Assembly: GCA_035235625.1 (NCBI GenBank)
Contig: CP141150.1
Coordinates: 10,912,001-10,976,000, forward strand
Direction: 5' to 3'
DNA: 64,000 nt
From: Saururus chinensis
Lineage: Eukaryota > Streptophyta > Magnoliopsida > Piperales > Saururaceae
Below the pieces are notes generated by a model. The model did not search any database and was not told the origin of the DNA. It saw only the letters and a program-made list of their open reading frames with translations. Positions 11,300 through 23,034 of the stretch are shown piece by piece (the first letter of the stretch is position 1; every line of letters begins with the position of its first letter). The position numbers were made by a program, and so were the translations under genes.

Positions 11300-12520
11300 T
11301 CAAATGGGAGCCCAAGTAAAGTCTCCTTGTCGTAAGTTAGATATTGATGAAGTAGATAAAAGAGGACCAAAAAAATTTGAATGGAGTTTGAAGTAGAGTA
11401 GGCATATTACAAATTACAAATTCTATAATGATTATAGTGCAAAAATTGGCTCAATATTCAAAGAGGATGGAAATAGAAAAACGATGGTATAATTAAGATG
11501 CAAAGTTTTCGTTGTTAGAAAGAAGGTAAAAAAGTTAAAGATAAAAGAAATTAAGTGATGAAGAATTCTCATCCAGCAACAAGAACCAGTTGCTTAGATC
11601 ATAGTTATCAAGCTTGTATGTGATATATATCAAATAGTAAAATTTGAGTTAAGTTATAATCATATGGTTGTGACCCTAACAAGGGTTCCATATATTCTTA
11701 AAATCCAATATATGTGTGAGTATATTAAAATTTGTGTTGGCTTATGGTCAACAAAATGTGGGATTTCTTCCATTGAATTTGAAAAATTATTTGTGTATTA
11801 AGCATCAAAAGGTGATAAAAAAAAAGGACAAGTAGCAGCTTTATTAGAATACTTAAAAAAAAGAAAAAGAGAATCCATCTTTCTTCTACTCAATCTATTT
11901 GGATGAAGATAGTGTAATAACTAATATTTTATAGGCATATGCTTAGATGATAGTAAACTATGAATATTTGGGGGAGGTGGTAAGCTTTAATACCACATAT
12001 AGAACTATTACTAGTGTAAATCACCATCGACAAAGTATCATTTTTGGAGTTGCCTTGCTTTATGATAAGACTCCTGATTCTTTTATTTGGCTATTTGTGA
12101 CTAGTCTTGTGACAATGCTTTATAAGAAATTAATTATTGTCATTATAAACCAATGTGAAGCAATGGCTAAAGTAATATGAGTTGTTATGCCTAAAACTGC
12201 TTATATATATGACATATATAGCAAAATGCAGTTCAACATTTCTTTCATGCCTTTAATAAGTTCTAGTCATTTCTAGGAGATTTAATTTGCAAGAGATCTA
12301 AAATAATATATGTTTGAGTATTAAACAGAGGAGTTCTTAAAGGGATGTAATATAATGATTTAAAAATATACACTTTAAGATATCCTTGGTTGTAGCCATT
12401 ATTTGGTGAAGGAGATAAATGGGTTATGGTATGTGGATGCCATATTTTTTGTGCGGGCATAAAGTCTACACAATGCAATGAATCTATGAATAATATGTTG
12501 AGAGACACATAATTTCTAAA
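11300..12520 (+). pseudogene. Decayed FAR1/FHY3-family (MULE transposase-derived) gene
   Basis: Pieces of the FAR1 domain order can be read in shifting frames. A MEFEVE..YYKLQILY-like FAR1 DNA-binding start lies near 11380, KNSHPATRTSC near 11560, and KKGQVAALLEYLKKRK near 11815-11870. The longest open piece (11947-12180) reads MIVNYEYLGEVVSFNTTYRT...NHHRQSIIFGVALLYDKT...QCEAMAKVI, the MULE transposase core. Further matches follow to SMNNMLRDT near 12510. Stops, frameshifts and an internal deletion after TTYRT rule out a full product. Both expected acidic positions of the core (D in xFDTTYRTN and D in TDQC) are Asn here. In plants this family gives light-signalling transcription factors; this copy is inferred to be dead. 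Confidence 0.75.
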
Positions 12521-12879
12521 GTAAACCCCATTGAGTTTCCTTGTAATTTTGATACATTAATTTGGGAGGAAAGAATATAACTTAAAGACTTTTTGGTAAC
12601 ACCCTTCAGCATCAAGAGATATATGTTATTGGACCCTGCCCAGAGCCATAAATGGAGAAATCCTACTGCACAGAGATATCCTACTCCTGTTCTTAAGGAT
12701 GAACTATTCCATTTCAAAAAATATCAAAAAATAAACTACTTGAGTTTATTGAGTATCTTGACTTTAAGTTGCTCTGAAGCTAGGAATTTGAGGGCAAATA
12801 TGTACCTTAAAAGACCTGGTCAATTGTCTACTTAGCTTTCGTTTATGTGCATTCTCACAGTGTTATATATATTGATGAT
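12521..12879. other. Region between the FAR1-like pseudogene and duplicated block 2
   Basis: A frame around 12593-12835 (DPAQSHKWRNPTAQRYPTP...) may be the worn C-terminal part of the FAR1-like gene, but I cannot confirm it. Nothing else is seen. Confidence 0.3.
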
Positions 12880-13492
12880 GTCATTCTATTTAATTTTGTC
12901 AAATATTTCATAACAAACGAACCCAAAGTACATACAGATCGTACATGTAAAACAAGTGATACTATCATCATATATGAACGATTGCTTCGTGTAAAACGCC
13001 GGAGAATGCAATGCAATGTGCCGCCTGATCGAAGAATGCAAGGACACCTGATTCAATTACAAATTAAGTTCATCCATTGATGACCAGGACCAATTCAGTC
13101 AAGTCAACAGTACGCAATCCCAGTTTCCCATCTCATTTTCTACCTGCACCTAATCTTACCGCCGTGCAAGAATGTGCTACAGCTATTTAAAACGAATAAA
13201 AAAGTGAGCATCTTATATTCCGCTCTAGGTGTTGGTATTCAGAATCTACTTGTGATAGTATATGTTCTATATTTTTACCGTTTGCATGGTTGAAATCAGC
13301 TTTGATTGCCCAGCAGTACACATCAGCTTCTCATCCCATGTGTGTACAATCCCTAAGCAGTTCACCCATTAGCTACAATCCCAATGATTTTGACTTTGAT
13401 TTCCTTCTTCTAAATCCAAGTTCAACAACTCCCGCCAGATACCTATCGTCCCAATCCCATCCCTTCTGCTTCCTTCACCTTCACTATATGTG

Positions 13493-13502
13493 TATATATA
13501 TA
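13493..13502 (+). promoter_or_regulatory. TATA box of Kunitz gene 2
   Basis: TATATATATA followed by GGCTATAGCG, 77 bases before the start codon and conserved in all three copies. Confidence 0.7.
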
Positions 13503-13525
13503 GGCTATAGCGTTATGTACTACGC

Positions 13526-13582
13526 ATGCACACATTATCCCTATTCTCTTCTCTTCAGCATCAGAAGCAGCAGTGCTCATGA
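13526..13582 (+). promoter_or_regulatory. Upstream ORF whose stop overlaps the Kunitz 2 start (ATGA)
   Basis: An 18-residue frame starts at 13526 and ends in TGA at 13580-13582, overlapping the main ATG at 13579 as ATGA. Copy 3 has a matching overlap (TGATG). Such stop-start overlaps can allow re-initiation. Translation is not shown. Confidence 0.4.
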
Positions 13583-14199
13583 AGACGATCAACCATTTTC
13601 TTCTTTCACTCCTCCTTACTTTACTCTTCGCCTCCCACCTGACTGCCGAGGCCACTGCCGCCCCGGAGGCCGTGCTGGACGTCTCAGGCCGCGACATTCG
13701 AGCCGGGACGAAGTACTACATCCTCCCGGCTCTCCGTGGCAAGGGAGGCGGCTTGACTCTTGCCGGCAGGAACAAGACCTGCCCACTCAATGTGGTCCAG
13801 GATGCCCACGAGTTCGCCCCCGGTCTCCCTCTGATCTTCCATCCCGTCAACCCCAAGAAGGGCGTCGTCCGCCTGTCCACTGACCTCAACATCGCCTTCT
13901 CTGCGGCCGCCGTCTGCCACGAGTCCACTGTGTGGAGGCTAGGCGGGCTCGAGATGGGGACTGGCCGGAGGTACGTGGGCATTGGCGGGGTGATCGGCAA
14001 CCCGGGCTGTTCTACGGTAAATAACTGGTTCAATATAGAGAAATTTGGGAGGCAGAGCTACAAGCTAGTCTTCTGCCCGACTGTTTGCCACCACCGTAAA
14101 CAGGCATGTGGGGATGTCGGCGTTGTGAACGGAGGCGGAAGGTTGTGGCTGGGACTTAGTGCCAAGCCTTTTCCTGTCATGTTCAAGAAGGTGCAGTAA
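13579..14199 (+). CDS. Kunitz (STI/miraculin-type) protease inhibitor, copy 2
   Basis: Intact, intronless, 206 aa; one Leu fewer in the signal peptide than copies 1 and 3. The family marks are as in copy 1: Kunitz signature after the signal peptide, TCPLNVVQ, reactive-loop region HPVNPKKG, NWFNIEKF, FCPTVC, and C-terminal PFPVMFKKVQ. The six cysteines are kept, as is the N-K-T glycosylation site. Differences from copy 1 are few and scattered, including H for P after the second cysteine and G for S before the third. Promoter and 3' flank match the other copies, so expression may overlap. A secreted protease inhibitor role is inferred from the family only. Confidence 0.93.
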   Translation: MKTINHFLLSLLLTLLFASHLTAEATAAPEAVLDVSGRDIRAGTKYYILPALRGKGGGLTLAGRNKTCPLNVVQDAHEFAPGLPLIFHPVNPKKGVVRLSTDLNIAFSAAAVCHESTVWRLGGLEMGTGRRYVGIGGVIGNPGCSTVNNWFNIEKFGRQSYKLVFCPTVCHHRKQACGDVGVVNGGGRLWLGLSAKPFPVMFKKVQ

Positions 14200-14370
14200 T
14201 TAAGTCCGTTTCACTGGTTTTATGTTATTGTCATCTGTAAGAAATCAATAAGTGAGATATCAGAATAAGGAGCTCATTGTGAGCCCATACTGATCAAAAT
14301 GTGAAGATTCTCACTGTAGAGTGACTGCGGCTGAGTTCCGCCTGTCCAAAAGGTTATGCTTCCTTAAAAA

Positions 14371-16129
14371 TTTATGAAATAGTACATCATCAAAGAGTAT
14401 TGAGTCATAATTAAAAGAAAAAAAACACAGATCTTCATTTTAGTGGATGTTTCAGTGAACATGAGACTGATTCAACTTCTTCACGCCTAGATGACCAAAT
14501 GGGTATCAAAGCTCTTCGTGAGTTCTCCCTTTTTTTTATATTAATAGTTATATTTTAAAAATAGTAATTTTTATTTTAAAAATAGTAATTTATTGAATGG
14601 TAAAACTCACATAAGAAGGACAAATAAGCCTACGACACCCTGCTTAAATTAAATTAAATAAAATTATTAATATAAAATTAAATATTTTGCCAAATGAAAC
14701 TATTAATATCAGATAGTGGGTGCATTAATTTAACAAATCATGCTTATGTTTTACTCTTACCCGAAGTACCACAATTTCAGTGACATGCACATTAATCCTA
14801 GTAGACGTATATTGCCTTGAAGTCAACTCCTCTAGTTTCCTATTATAGGTGGCTCAATAGTCTTCTCGTTTTCAGTGAACATGAGACTGATCAAACTTCA
14901 TTAAGTAGACGATCATGCTGGTGTTTTTCCCTTAATTATTAAAAAAACCACATTTTCAGTGACATGTTCATTTATCCTAGAAAATTAATATTCCCTCTGT
15001 AGAATATTAATAGTTATATTTTAAAAAAAATTATTAAATGGTAAAATCTACATATCTAAGAGAATAGATAATAAGTTTATGATACTCTTTTTTAAGTACC
15101 AAACTACTTCATCCTATATTGTAGCTATATTTAAAAAAATAGTAATTTTTATTTAATGGGAGAAGGGAAAATAAGCTCATGATACTCTTTTTTAAAGACT
15201 CAACTACTTAATTTGAATGCTTTTAGGATCATTGTGACTATAAATTATATACACAAATTCTATATTTACCAAAATACACTTAAGTTGGCAATTATGAATT
15301 CAAATTTTAAAGTCAAAATATTATGTCATAAATCAGCAAAGATAATTGTGTTGGAGGACATTATGTCATAGAGCACACTATTACAGACCAATTTAGTGGT
15401 GGGTTTCATTTGATTGATCTCCTTGAGAGTTTTATAAGGGCATCAAAAATATGTAAATCCAAACATGTACAATATATAAAAAAATAAAAAAAATTATTAT
15501 TGTAAAAGTTGTTGTATACGCGGGTCCTATAAGAAAACTTGAGAAAATATAGTTATGTGAGATCTTATTTAATAGAGTTCTATATGATATTAAGAATGTA
15601 CGAATCTGAGTTTGGGTGTATAAGATATAATATTACAAAGTTAAAATCAACATATCACTAAAACTATGGTCCATGTCATATTAACCTCTAGTATTACGTT
15701 GATATGCAGTAAACATCTAATAAAATCTAAGTAAATAATTTTACTAACCTCAAATCAGATGGGTATAGTTAGACATGTTTTTCCCATGTGGCTGTCATTG
15801 ACCGGGCACTCTCACCACAATAGGTGAGAGTGTACACCCAGCTAATCTGAATCCAAATAAGATACCAATTTAAACTTTTATTAAAGAACATAAGTACATA
15901 AAAAATAGGTAAAATAAGAACTAAGGGTAAAAAAATGTGGGTAAAATAGTCTTCAAATAAAAATGCTATAGTCATCAAATTTGCTTTATATAATAGTATA
16001 ATAAACAACTGGAGGAGTAACCTATACAAAAGGAATACCCACAAAAAAGAAATATTTACTTAAAATGTTATTAAGGTAATAAAATGAATAACCTATACAT
16101 GTAATAGACATCTAAAAGAATAAAATAGA
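14371..16129. other. AT-rich intergenic region with scattered MITE-like scraps
   Basis: No credible gene. The phrase 'cagtgaacatgagactgatnnaact' occurs at about 14452 and 14872 with a shared 'cagtgacatg' downstream, which suggests an internal duplication. 'ccctctgtagaatattaatagttat'-like ends near 14520 and 14995 resemble Stowaway termini. The minus frame 15769-16044 has no recognisable content. Confidence 0.4.
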
Positions 16130-16521
16130 AGGGAGTTGGTGGCTTGAAGTTCGCACCTTAACTACAAAACCTTAGAGAGAGGCTTTGTAACAATGTCAAC
16201 ACTTTGATGCTAATTAGAGGAAACAAGTAAAATTGTGAGATCTTTGGAAATTACTCTTTCATTTATAATGTGGTAGTCTACCTCTTTATGCTTGGTGCAT
16301 GCATGGAAGACTAGATTAGAGGAGAGATGAATAGCAAAAGTATTGTCATAGAAGATGACTCCATTCTTGGTGACCAGTATAGATAACTCTTTAAACAATG
16401 ATCTAAGCCAAATAATTCATGCAGCTACATTAGAAAGTGATTTGTAATCAGCTTTGCTAGTGGACTTGAGAGGGTTTCTTGCTTCATTGCAATCCAAAGA
16501 ATTGGATTAGAGCTCATAAAT
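16130..16521 (-). pseudogene. Copia RNase H C-terminal fragment
   Basis: On the minus strand, with two frame changes, the sequence reads ...KQETLSSPLAKADYKSLSNVAA.IIWLRSLFKEL, then VIFYDNTFAIHLS, NLVFHACTKHKEVDYH and VDIVTKPLS. These are the end of a Ty1/Copia polyprotein (RNase H: KQ..S..EAEY, DN..AIHL..NPVFH.RTKHIEVDYH, DIFTKPL). Nothing else of the element is present, because it is cut at 16522 by a CACTA terminus. Confidence 0.75.
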
Positions 16522-17815
16522 CACTACAAGAAAAAAACTATTAACAACGCTTTTAAGTGTTACTAACAGTCATAAAGGTGTCGCTAATTACTATTGGTGA
16601 TGCTTTAAAAATGTCACTAAATACATTAAAAAAAGCACTGTTAATACTACTAATTAGTGACACATATGAAAAAGCGTCACTAATAGTAGTGCTATTAGCA
16701 ACTTTTTTTTTTGTCGCTAATATAAGCTCTTTGCGGAGCTTTATAAAGCATCGTATATAGTAAACTACTAGCATCAGCAACAATATATTATTAGCTACAT
16801 TTTTTATGCATCACTAATATATAAATTAATTGTAAAAAATGTTATTAACGACACTTTAGAAAAAGTATCGCTGATAAAATAAAAATTGTTATCCATAATT
16901 AAGCAATGCTAATAATATATTATTAGTGGCACTTTAAAAATAGTTGGTGATAAGTAAAAAAAGAAATAAATAAAATAGAGACACTTTTACAAGTGTCCCT
17001 AATAAGAATAATTTTTTTAAAATTTATAGCTCTGGTGGAGGAGTCGTGGGAGGGGGGGTACCAGACTTTGACGCCCTAGAGTCCCTCCTCTTGCTAGTAG
17101 TAGGAGTGTGGGGGTGACTAGTGGGAAGGGGGATCCGGATTCCAACACCAAAAGCCCCCTCCTCCGGTAGAATGCAAGGGGCTCAAGGAGGGGGGAGGGG
17201 AGCCCCCACCTCCAGCAAGATGTGGGGGGAGAAGGGGGAGAAGGGAGGTGACTCGTGATGGAGGATCATCGGTGGCAGACAAGTGTTTGAGGGGATTATA
17301 AGCTTGGTCGGGCAAAAATTTCACCCTGCTAGGCACAGGAAGAATAGCGAGCAAATTTTGCCCATGTTTTTTTTTATTTTTGCTACAATATACAAGAGTC
17401 ACAATTACATAAAAAAAATTATGTTTTAAATTAATTTTGATCTCTCTTCTCTCTCACTATTCTCTTTCTCTCTCTTCTCTCCATCTCTCTTATCTCTCTC
17501 TTCTCTTTCTAACTCTCTTCTCTCTCTACTCTATCTATCATCTCTCTCTTCTCTCTATCTCTATGCTCTCTATGCACTCTTCTCTTTGTCTCTCTACTCT
17601 CTCTTTCTCAACTCTCGCTCTCCTCTCTCTCATCTTTCTCTCTTTGCTCTGCCTCTCATCTCTCTGGTCTCTCTCTCCCCTCTCTCTATTCTCTCACTCA
17701 CTCTACCATGTCTCTCACCTCTATCTCTTCCCTCTTTCTCTCTCTATGCTCTTTCTCTCTCTGCTCTCTCATCTCTCTTCATGTTTCTATTCTCTATCTG
17801 TGTGATCGATTAATA
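16522..17815. mobile_element. Left part of a second CACTA element
   Basis: It begins CACTACAAGAAAA, the classic CACTA terminus, and is followed by about 480 bases of subterminal repeats (GCGTCACTAATAGT and variants, both orientations). Then comes a GC-rich unit (17041-17390) and a pyrimidine tract (17437-17805). The GC-rich unit recurs at 22395-22436 plus 27175-27400. The flanking triplet on the left is AAT; no right end with the same triplet was found, so the right boundary is unknown. Confidence 0.7.
17041..17395. repeat. GC-rich unit of the CACTA element
   Basis: The unit contains 'agccccctcctc.....aaggggctc' and 'gatggaggatca', both also found at the flanks of the nested CACTA element (22395-22436 and 27175-27250). 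It gives an uninterrupted copy for comparing that insertion site. The minus-strand frame 17118-17402 is proline/glycine-rich and is not accepted as a gene. Confidence 0.6.
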
Positions 17816-19358
17816 AGTCTTAGCTTCATTTTACACAAAGTAAAATTAAGTGCCTTATCAATCGTTTTGTTTTTCATATTGTGAAGTGATTGATCATTCT
17901 GCCTACATTTTACCATTTTGTTTTTTTTACCCTAAAACCTTTTGAAACTTGTCTAAATAATTTTGGTATGCAAATTAATCTAAATAAGCTTTAAAAACCT
18001 TTAACATCCTTCAATATTATGTCTTGATCCTTATGAACACGTCTATTCCTATTTTTTAAGTATGTTAATTTCAAATTTGACTCGACCATAATAGCCTTAA
18101 ATAAAATCCCAATACTCAATACATACACATGGATTTTAGAGATAATTTTGACAAAGAAATCAGTCAATAACCTTAACATATGACTTATATGTTCTTACAA
18201 CTTCAATAGAAAAATCACTCAGCAGCCTTATCATCATCACTCTACACCCTCTCACTATATGCCTATGGAAGTTGGGCTCTGAGTACGCGGTCCATGTCTA
18301 TAAGTCTATGAAATACCACATCCTAAAATACTCTAAACTCAGCAATAGATACTAGGCAATCTAAATCACCCATCAGTGTTGGTACCTCTATTGCTACATT
18401 TGCTGCTCTTTGTGGCTCATGATCATCACCTTGATGGTGAGATAACATCCTACAAACTACTGCATGGTCAATCAGTCTCATGCCAATCATAGTGGGCTTT
18501 GCTCTAGGTACTCTAACATGTACCATAGTGTAAATTGGGCACAAGATGTATGGATAATGCAACATCTCATGTATGTGGCCATGCAAGAATGTCATAGTCC
18601 TACCAAAAATAATAGAAGGTAAATACAACTCTAGCTATGGTTGTTCCAGGAAGTGTAGAAGTTGATCGCATCATCATCCTATCTACCCTCTCCTTCCTAC
18701 AACTACAAAACTCATAATGAGAAATGACATGTAGAAACCTAAAATCCCGTGTCATGGAATGTGATGGCAAAGAAACCTCAAGCTCTGGTCCTCTAGGTAA
18801 CCCAAGCAAACTACTAGTCAACTCACTATCTCGAGTGGAAATACATATCCATCAAATTGAGCATATGTGAGTTGTCTCCTCTCACAACCAATAACATCTG
18901 CAATGATGTTAGGTGCCACTCTCACCTGAACTTTGCTTGCACCTCCAATAAGTGTATCATCATCCTCATGGAGTGATGCAAACTATTGCCTAACAACCTA
19001 CATACAATACACACTCTGACCCGATATAGATATAGTACTAAAGTACTCCATCCAATATAGACGAGCCTCAATCCACCTATCGCTGGACTAAACTCCTCTC
19101 CCTTCTAATCAGTCTCAACCATCTGGCCTACTATTGGATGCCCCTGGGTTCCTTGAGACTGACCCGATGGTCCTTTATTTCTTAGCTCTCCCCATATAGA
19201 TTAAATAATAAAAAAATAACAATAAACAAATATTTCTTTAAATAATCAAAGAATGAGCGAAACGGAGGTCTGGACCGAAAGTTATGACCTCAAGAAGCGT
19301 AGAAAATAAGTGGGATCCACTTGGAAAGAGCATGATACATTGCTTTAAGTGGGTTAGT
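17816..19358 (-). pseudogene. Degenerate retrotransposon-like region with unassigned minus-strand frames
   Basis: Minus-strand frames at 18821-18600 (MTSSLLGLPRGPELEVSL...) and 18628-18323 (MYLPSIIFGRTMTFLHGH...) are separated by frame changes. Upstream pieces near 18900 and 19190 also seem to continue them. Together they resemble the gag-like or 'plant transposon protein' ORFs found inside retroelements, but I cannot name the family. The position next to LTR-like copy C supports an element interior. No reverse transcriptase is seen. Confidence 0.35.
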
Positions 19359-22300
19359 ATTGAAGGGCTCATCGATACGAGTCCAATGGTACTAAGAACG
19401 CACTAATCCAAATTCAAGGTAGGAAGTTACGTGCGTTTAAAAATTTGTTTTAAGAAAAAAAATAAAAAAATAAGGTGTGTGCGCGGCACGCACGACCGTG
19501 GTGCATGTAATGCATGGCCGCAACATGCGATCGCCACACACATTATGCACAGGCAACGTGCCGCATGAAAAGGCGGGCACAGCAACGCGCCGCATTTTGA
19601 CCTGTTCCGCGGGAGCACGGTGTGCATTTCGGTGCGTTGGGGGCCTATTTAAACCAATGTTTGAAAACCCAGCCCTGACCCCGATCCGGATTAGTGGTTG
19701 GGCTGGGTTGACCTGGGTGATGATGTCATCATAAAAAAATATTATAAGATAAAAATGATTAATCAAACATTTTTTTAAAAATAGTAAGTAAATGTTGGCC
19801 AAAACTAATTACAAGTTTTTGCACAACTGATAATACACCCTCCAATTTTTTTTTGGCACAAACTAATTACAAGTTTAGTAATTACCTAATATAAACAATA
19901 AGTAAATGTAAGCCAAAATGAATCAACCGTGAAAATGAATTGGCAGTTTTACTATTTGTAAATTTAGATGATAGTAAATGTTGGCCAAAATGAATCAACT
20001 ATCAACACTGCAAAAAAATAACACCATTTTTACTGTTTGTAATGTTAGATGATAGTAAAAGTCGGCCAAAATGTATAGTGTATACTTGTAAATGTCGGCA
20101 GACTTGGCACTCGGCAGGGGAAGATCAGAATGGCCAAAGGGTAGTTCCAACTTCCACTTGCTCAGATCGAGCTGGATCAACAGAGAAAAAAGTGGCACAA
20201 AAGGCTGGTGGAGAATGGCAGAAGAAGGTAGGAGGAGAAGTCCGGTAGAGAAGTGTAGCTGTAAGGGAGAAAAAAAGCATCTTGGTGAGGCAGATGTTAA
20301 AAAAAATAGTAGATGAGGCATAGAATAGATGAGAAGAGAAATGAGGGTTTTTTACCGGAAATGGGTTTTCGACAGAGAGAGATCTTCGTCGGAGACGGAT
20401 TTTAGCCAGAGAGGAAGCTGCTGGCCCAAATTACCCAAATTTCCCTGCCGGGTGTGACTGTGAGATTCAGTCAGTTGTGGAATCACGCTATGGATGGAAT
20501 CAACTATGAGATCACTGAACACCCGGAGAAGAGGAGATCGCCTCTAGCAATGGCGTGGTGCCCCAACTTTCTCCATCGGCCTCCAAGCTCTAGATCTCCA
20601 GCCGCCACTGTGCACAACGAGAATAGAAGATGAACAATAAATAGACTCTCCTATTCGCCCAACTTCGTGACTCACCCAAATTCGTGTTTTTTCTTAAATC
20701 GAACCGGACTGGAACGCCGGATTTGCAGTTAACCGGCCGGGTCACTCTAACCTAGCTGGGTTAAACCAACCCGGATTTTTACTCGAACTAGCCTATTTTT
20801 TATATTGGGTCCAGTCGAACGTGGTCGGACTGGCCGGTCCGGTCCAATTTTAAAAACACTGATTTAAACCCATTTCTCCCATTTTTTAGTCAGATCTTCT
20901 TCTTCCCCAATTCTGAGCGTGCTAAGTCTTATTAAGGCCATTTAAGAATGCGTTCTTAAGTAAATCAAGCATGCTCTACGCATTGGAGCGGTCCTTTCTT
21001 CTAGTTGGAGACTGTATAAGGAGAAAAGAAACCCCAAGAGAAGGAGAGGTCCTGCCTATTGTCCTCGAGCACTGACAAACTTCTTCTTCTTCGTTTCTAA
21101 CCATCTTAACTCCGATTTAGTCTGTTCAAGAGGAACTCTTGGCTAAATCAAGTGTGTTCTATGTAATAGGAGGGGTCTGTTCTATGGGTTAGTGACTGTA
21201 TGAGGAGGAAACACCCTGATATAAGGAGAGGCCCTACCCGTCATCCTCGAGTACCGGAGAAAAAAAAAAGGGCCACGAATAAGATGAAGTTCTGTCCACA
21301 GTTGTTGGGTCACAACAAGAGAATCAATCCAGAGTCGGGGAGGTCCTATCCTCCACCACCGAGTAAGAGCGGCATCCCCGAGCTAAAGGGAGACTCCTCC
21401 CATAGTTCAAAAGTACGGAAGGAGAAAGATGTCTCCGAAAAGAGGATGTCCTATACGTCAACTCCGAGTAGGGGAAGTAAGGAACATCCCCAAATTAAGG
21501 GATGCTACGTCTGCCTACTTCGAAGAAATGAATAGCTCTAAACACTATCACTTCCGATGTCTTCTATAGGTAAGTATACCTAATCTTCTATATGAGTATA
21601 TGTTTACATCCTAAGTAGTTACTTCGGATGTTAAATTATTTATATGCTTACACATCTTAATTAGTGATAATAATGTACTAATTAAGATGTATGAATTGAT
21701 ATGATTTAATTTGTTCTTATTTGAATTACTTTGTTATGCTTTATCTAATATGATCTGAAGTGTCATGACATGCTTTGGCTTTGATCTCTTGTGTTCTAAT
21801 CTGCTATGCTTTGATGTGACTTGTTATGTTCTATCTCGCTTTAGGGTAGAGCAAGATGTGTGGTGTGTGTTGTTCAGTCTCAGCTAAGTGATAGAGTGAG
21901 TCATTTGTATGTGCTTTATCCTGCTCTATGGTAGAGCGAGATGTACGATTTCGTTGATTTATTAAGTTCTGCTTAACTCCGATAGATTACAAATTTTAGT
22001 ACGATTTTGATTGGATATCAGTATGTACATATTTTAACGTATATGATTTTGTGATGCCTGATGTATGTAGTAGTCATTAGGCATAACTATGTTCGGATCC
22101 GATCGTATTAGAATATTATCCAATATGTACGTAGGAAACCAATGGAAAGGCAATGTTGGCCCGATCCAAATTAATTATAATAATAAGTTTTATTCTGATT
22201 TAGACATGACGAATTATGAATCTTCATCATGTGTAAATGATCGTTATAACCGAAGTATACATATGGGGAAACTTTGAAGCTCCGTAGTGTGTAGATGAAT

Positions 22301-22394
22301 GTTGTACCTCACACATAGATGATGATTCCTAGCTTAAGGAAGAAAAAAATTTATTAGAAATTTTTTGGACCCTGGCTTGGGTCAGGGCGTTACA
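19359..22394 (-). mobile_element. LTR-like copy C, with a hAT element inserted
   Basis: It runs from GGGCTCATCGATACGAG to CAGGGCGTTACA and matches copy B end to end apart from the inserted 19655-20861. Shared phrases include 'aggtaggaagttacgtgcg', 'tctcgctttagggtagagcaag' and 'gtagtcattaggcataa'. The minus-strand start is TGTAACGCCCTGACCC. It lies inside CACTA-like sequence: the GC-rich unit resumes at 22395. Confidence 0.6.
19655..20861. mobile_element. Non-autonomous hAT element, 1207 bp, with 8-bp target duplication
   Basis: Termini are CAATGTTTGAAAACC on the left and, read inward from the right, CAGTGTTTTTAAAATT. The sequence ATTTAAAC flanks both sides exactly (19647-19654 and 20862-20869). 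Just inside both ends is CCGG-rich sequence, as in the element at 43495-43913. No transposase frame is present. Confidence 0.85.
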
Positions 22395-22436
22395 TGGAGC
22401 CCCCTCCTCTAGAAGGATGTAAGGGGCTCTGGGGGG
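22395..22436. repeat. GC-rich CACTA unit, left flank of a nested insertion
   Basis: Matches 17150-17190 ('agccccctcctc...gatgtaaggggctc'). The same unit continues at 27175 after the nested CACTA element. Confidence 0.6.
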
Positions 22437-23034
22437 CACTACAACAAAATTCACTATAAGCAACACTTAAAAAAAAAGTGTCGCTAATAGTACTGTAAGC
22501 GTCGCTAATAGTTATTAGAAAAATTTACTAAACGTAGCTACATGCGTTGATAAAGGTGCCATTGTTATTGCATATTAATGATGCATAAATCAAGCGTCGC
22601 TAAAAGTATAGTATTAGCGACGTTTATTAAGCGTCGCTATTAGTATGGTATTAGCGATGCTTTTGATTCAACATCACTAATAATATAGTATTAGCGATGT
22701 TTATTAAACGTCACTAATAAAAAATATTTTAATTTTTTTAAAAATATAATTTTTTATAAAATAAATTAAATAAATAATTATTAAAGATGCTTAAATAAGC
22801 GTCGCAAATATATATAATATTTTAAAAAATATTTAAAAATATATTAAAAATAATTATTAATAAATAAAAAAATAATTTAATACTATTAGTGATGCTTATT
22901 AAAAGCGTCGCTAATAGTATATAAATAAAAATAATAAAATATCTATTAGCGACACTCATATTGAGTGTCGCTAAAAAAATTCAATAATAAAAAAAAACAA
23001 ACCGGGCCAATACTCAGTTTGGTTTGGAACAATG

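Larger units (their letters stand above)
12880..14370 (+). repeat. Duplicated block, copy 2 (carries the second Kunitz gene)
   Basis: Homologous to 7615-9990 and 34950-37330, but shorter: the 'ccagaggc' stretch present in copies 1 and 3 is missing. The start (acaaacgaaccc.aaagtacatacag) is shared with 34990-35015. Confidence 0.8.

Noticed and set aside
19427..19802. Minus-strand frames of 66 and 121 aa
   Set aside because: They lie in the GC-rich core of an LTR-like sequence, with homologous frames broken in the other LTR copies.
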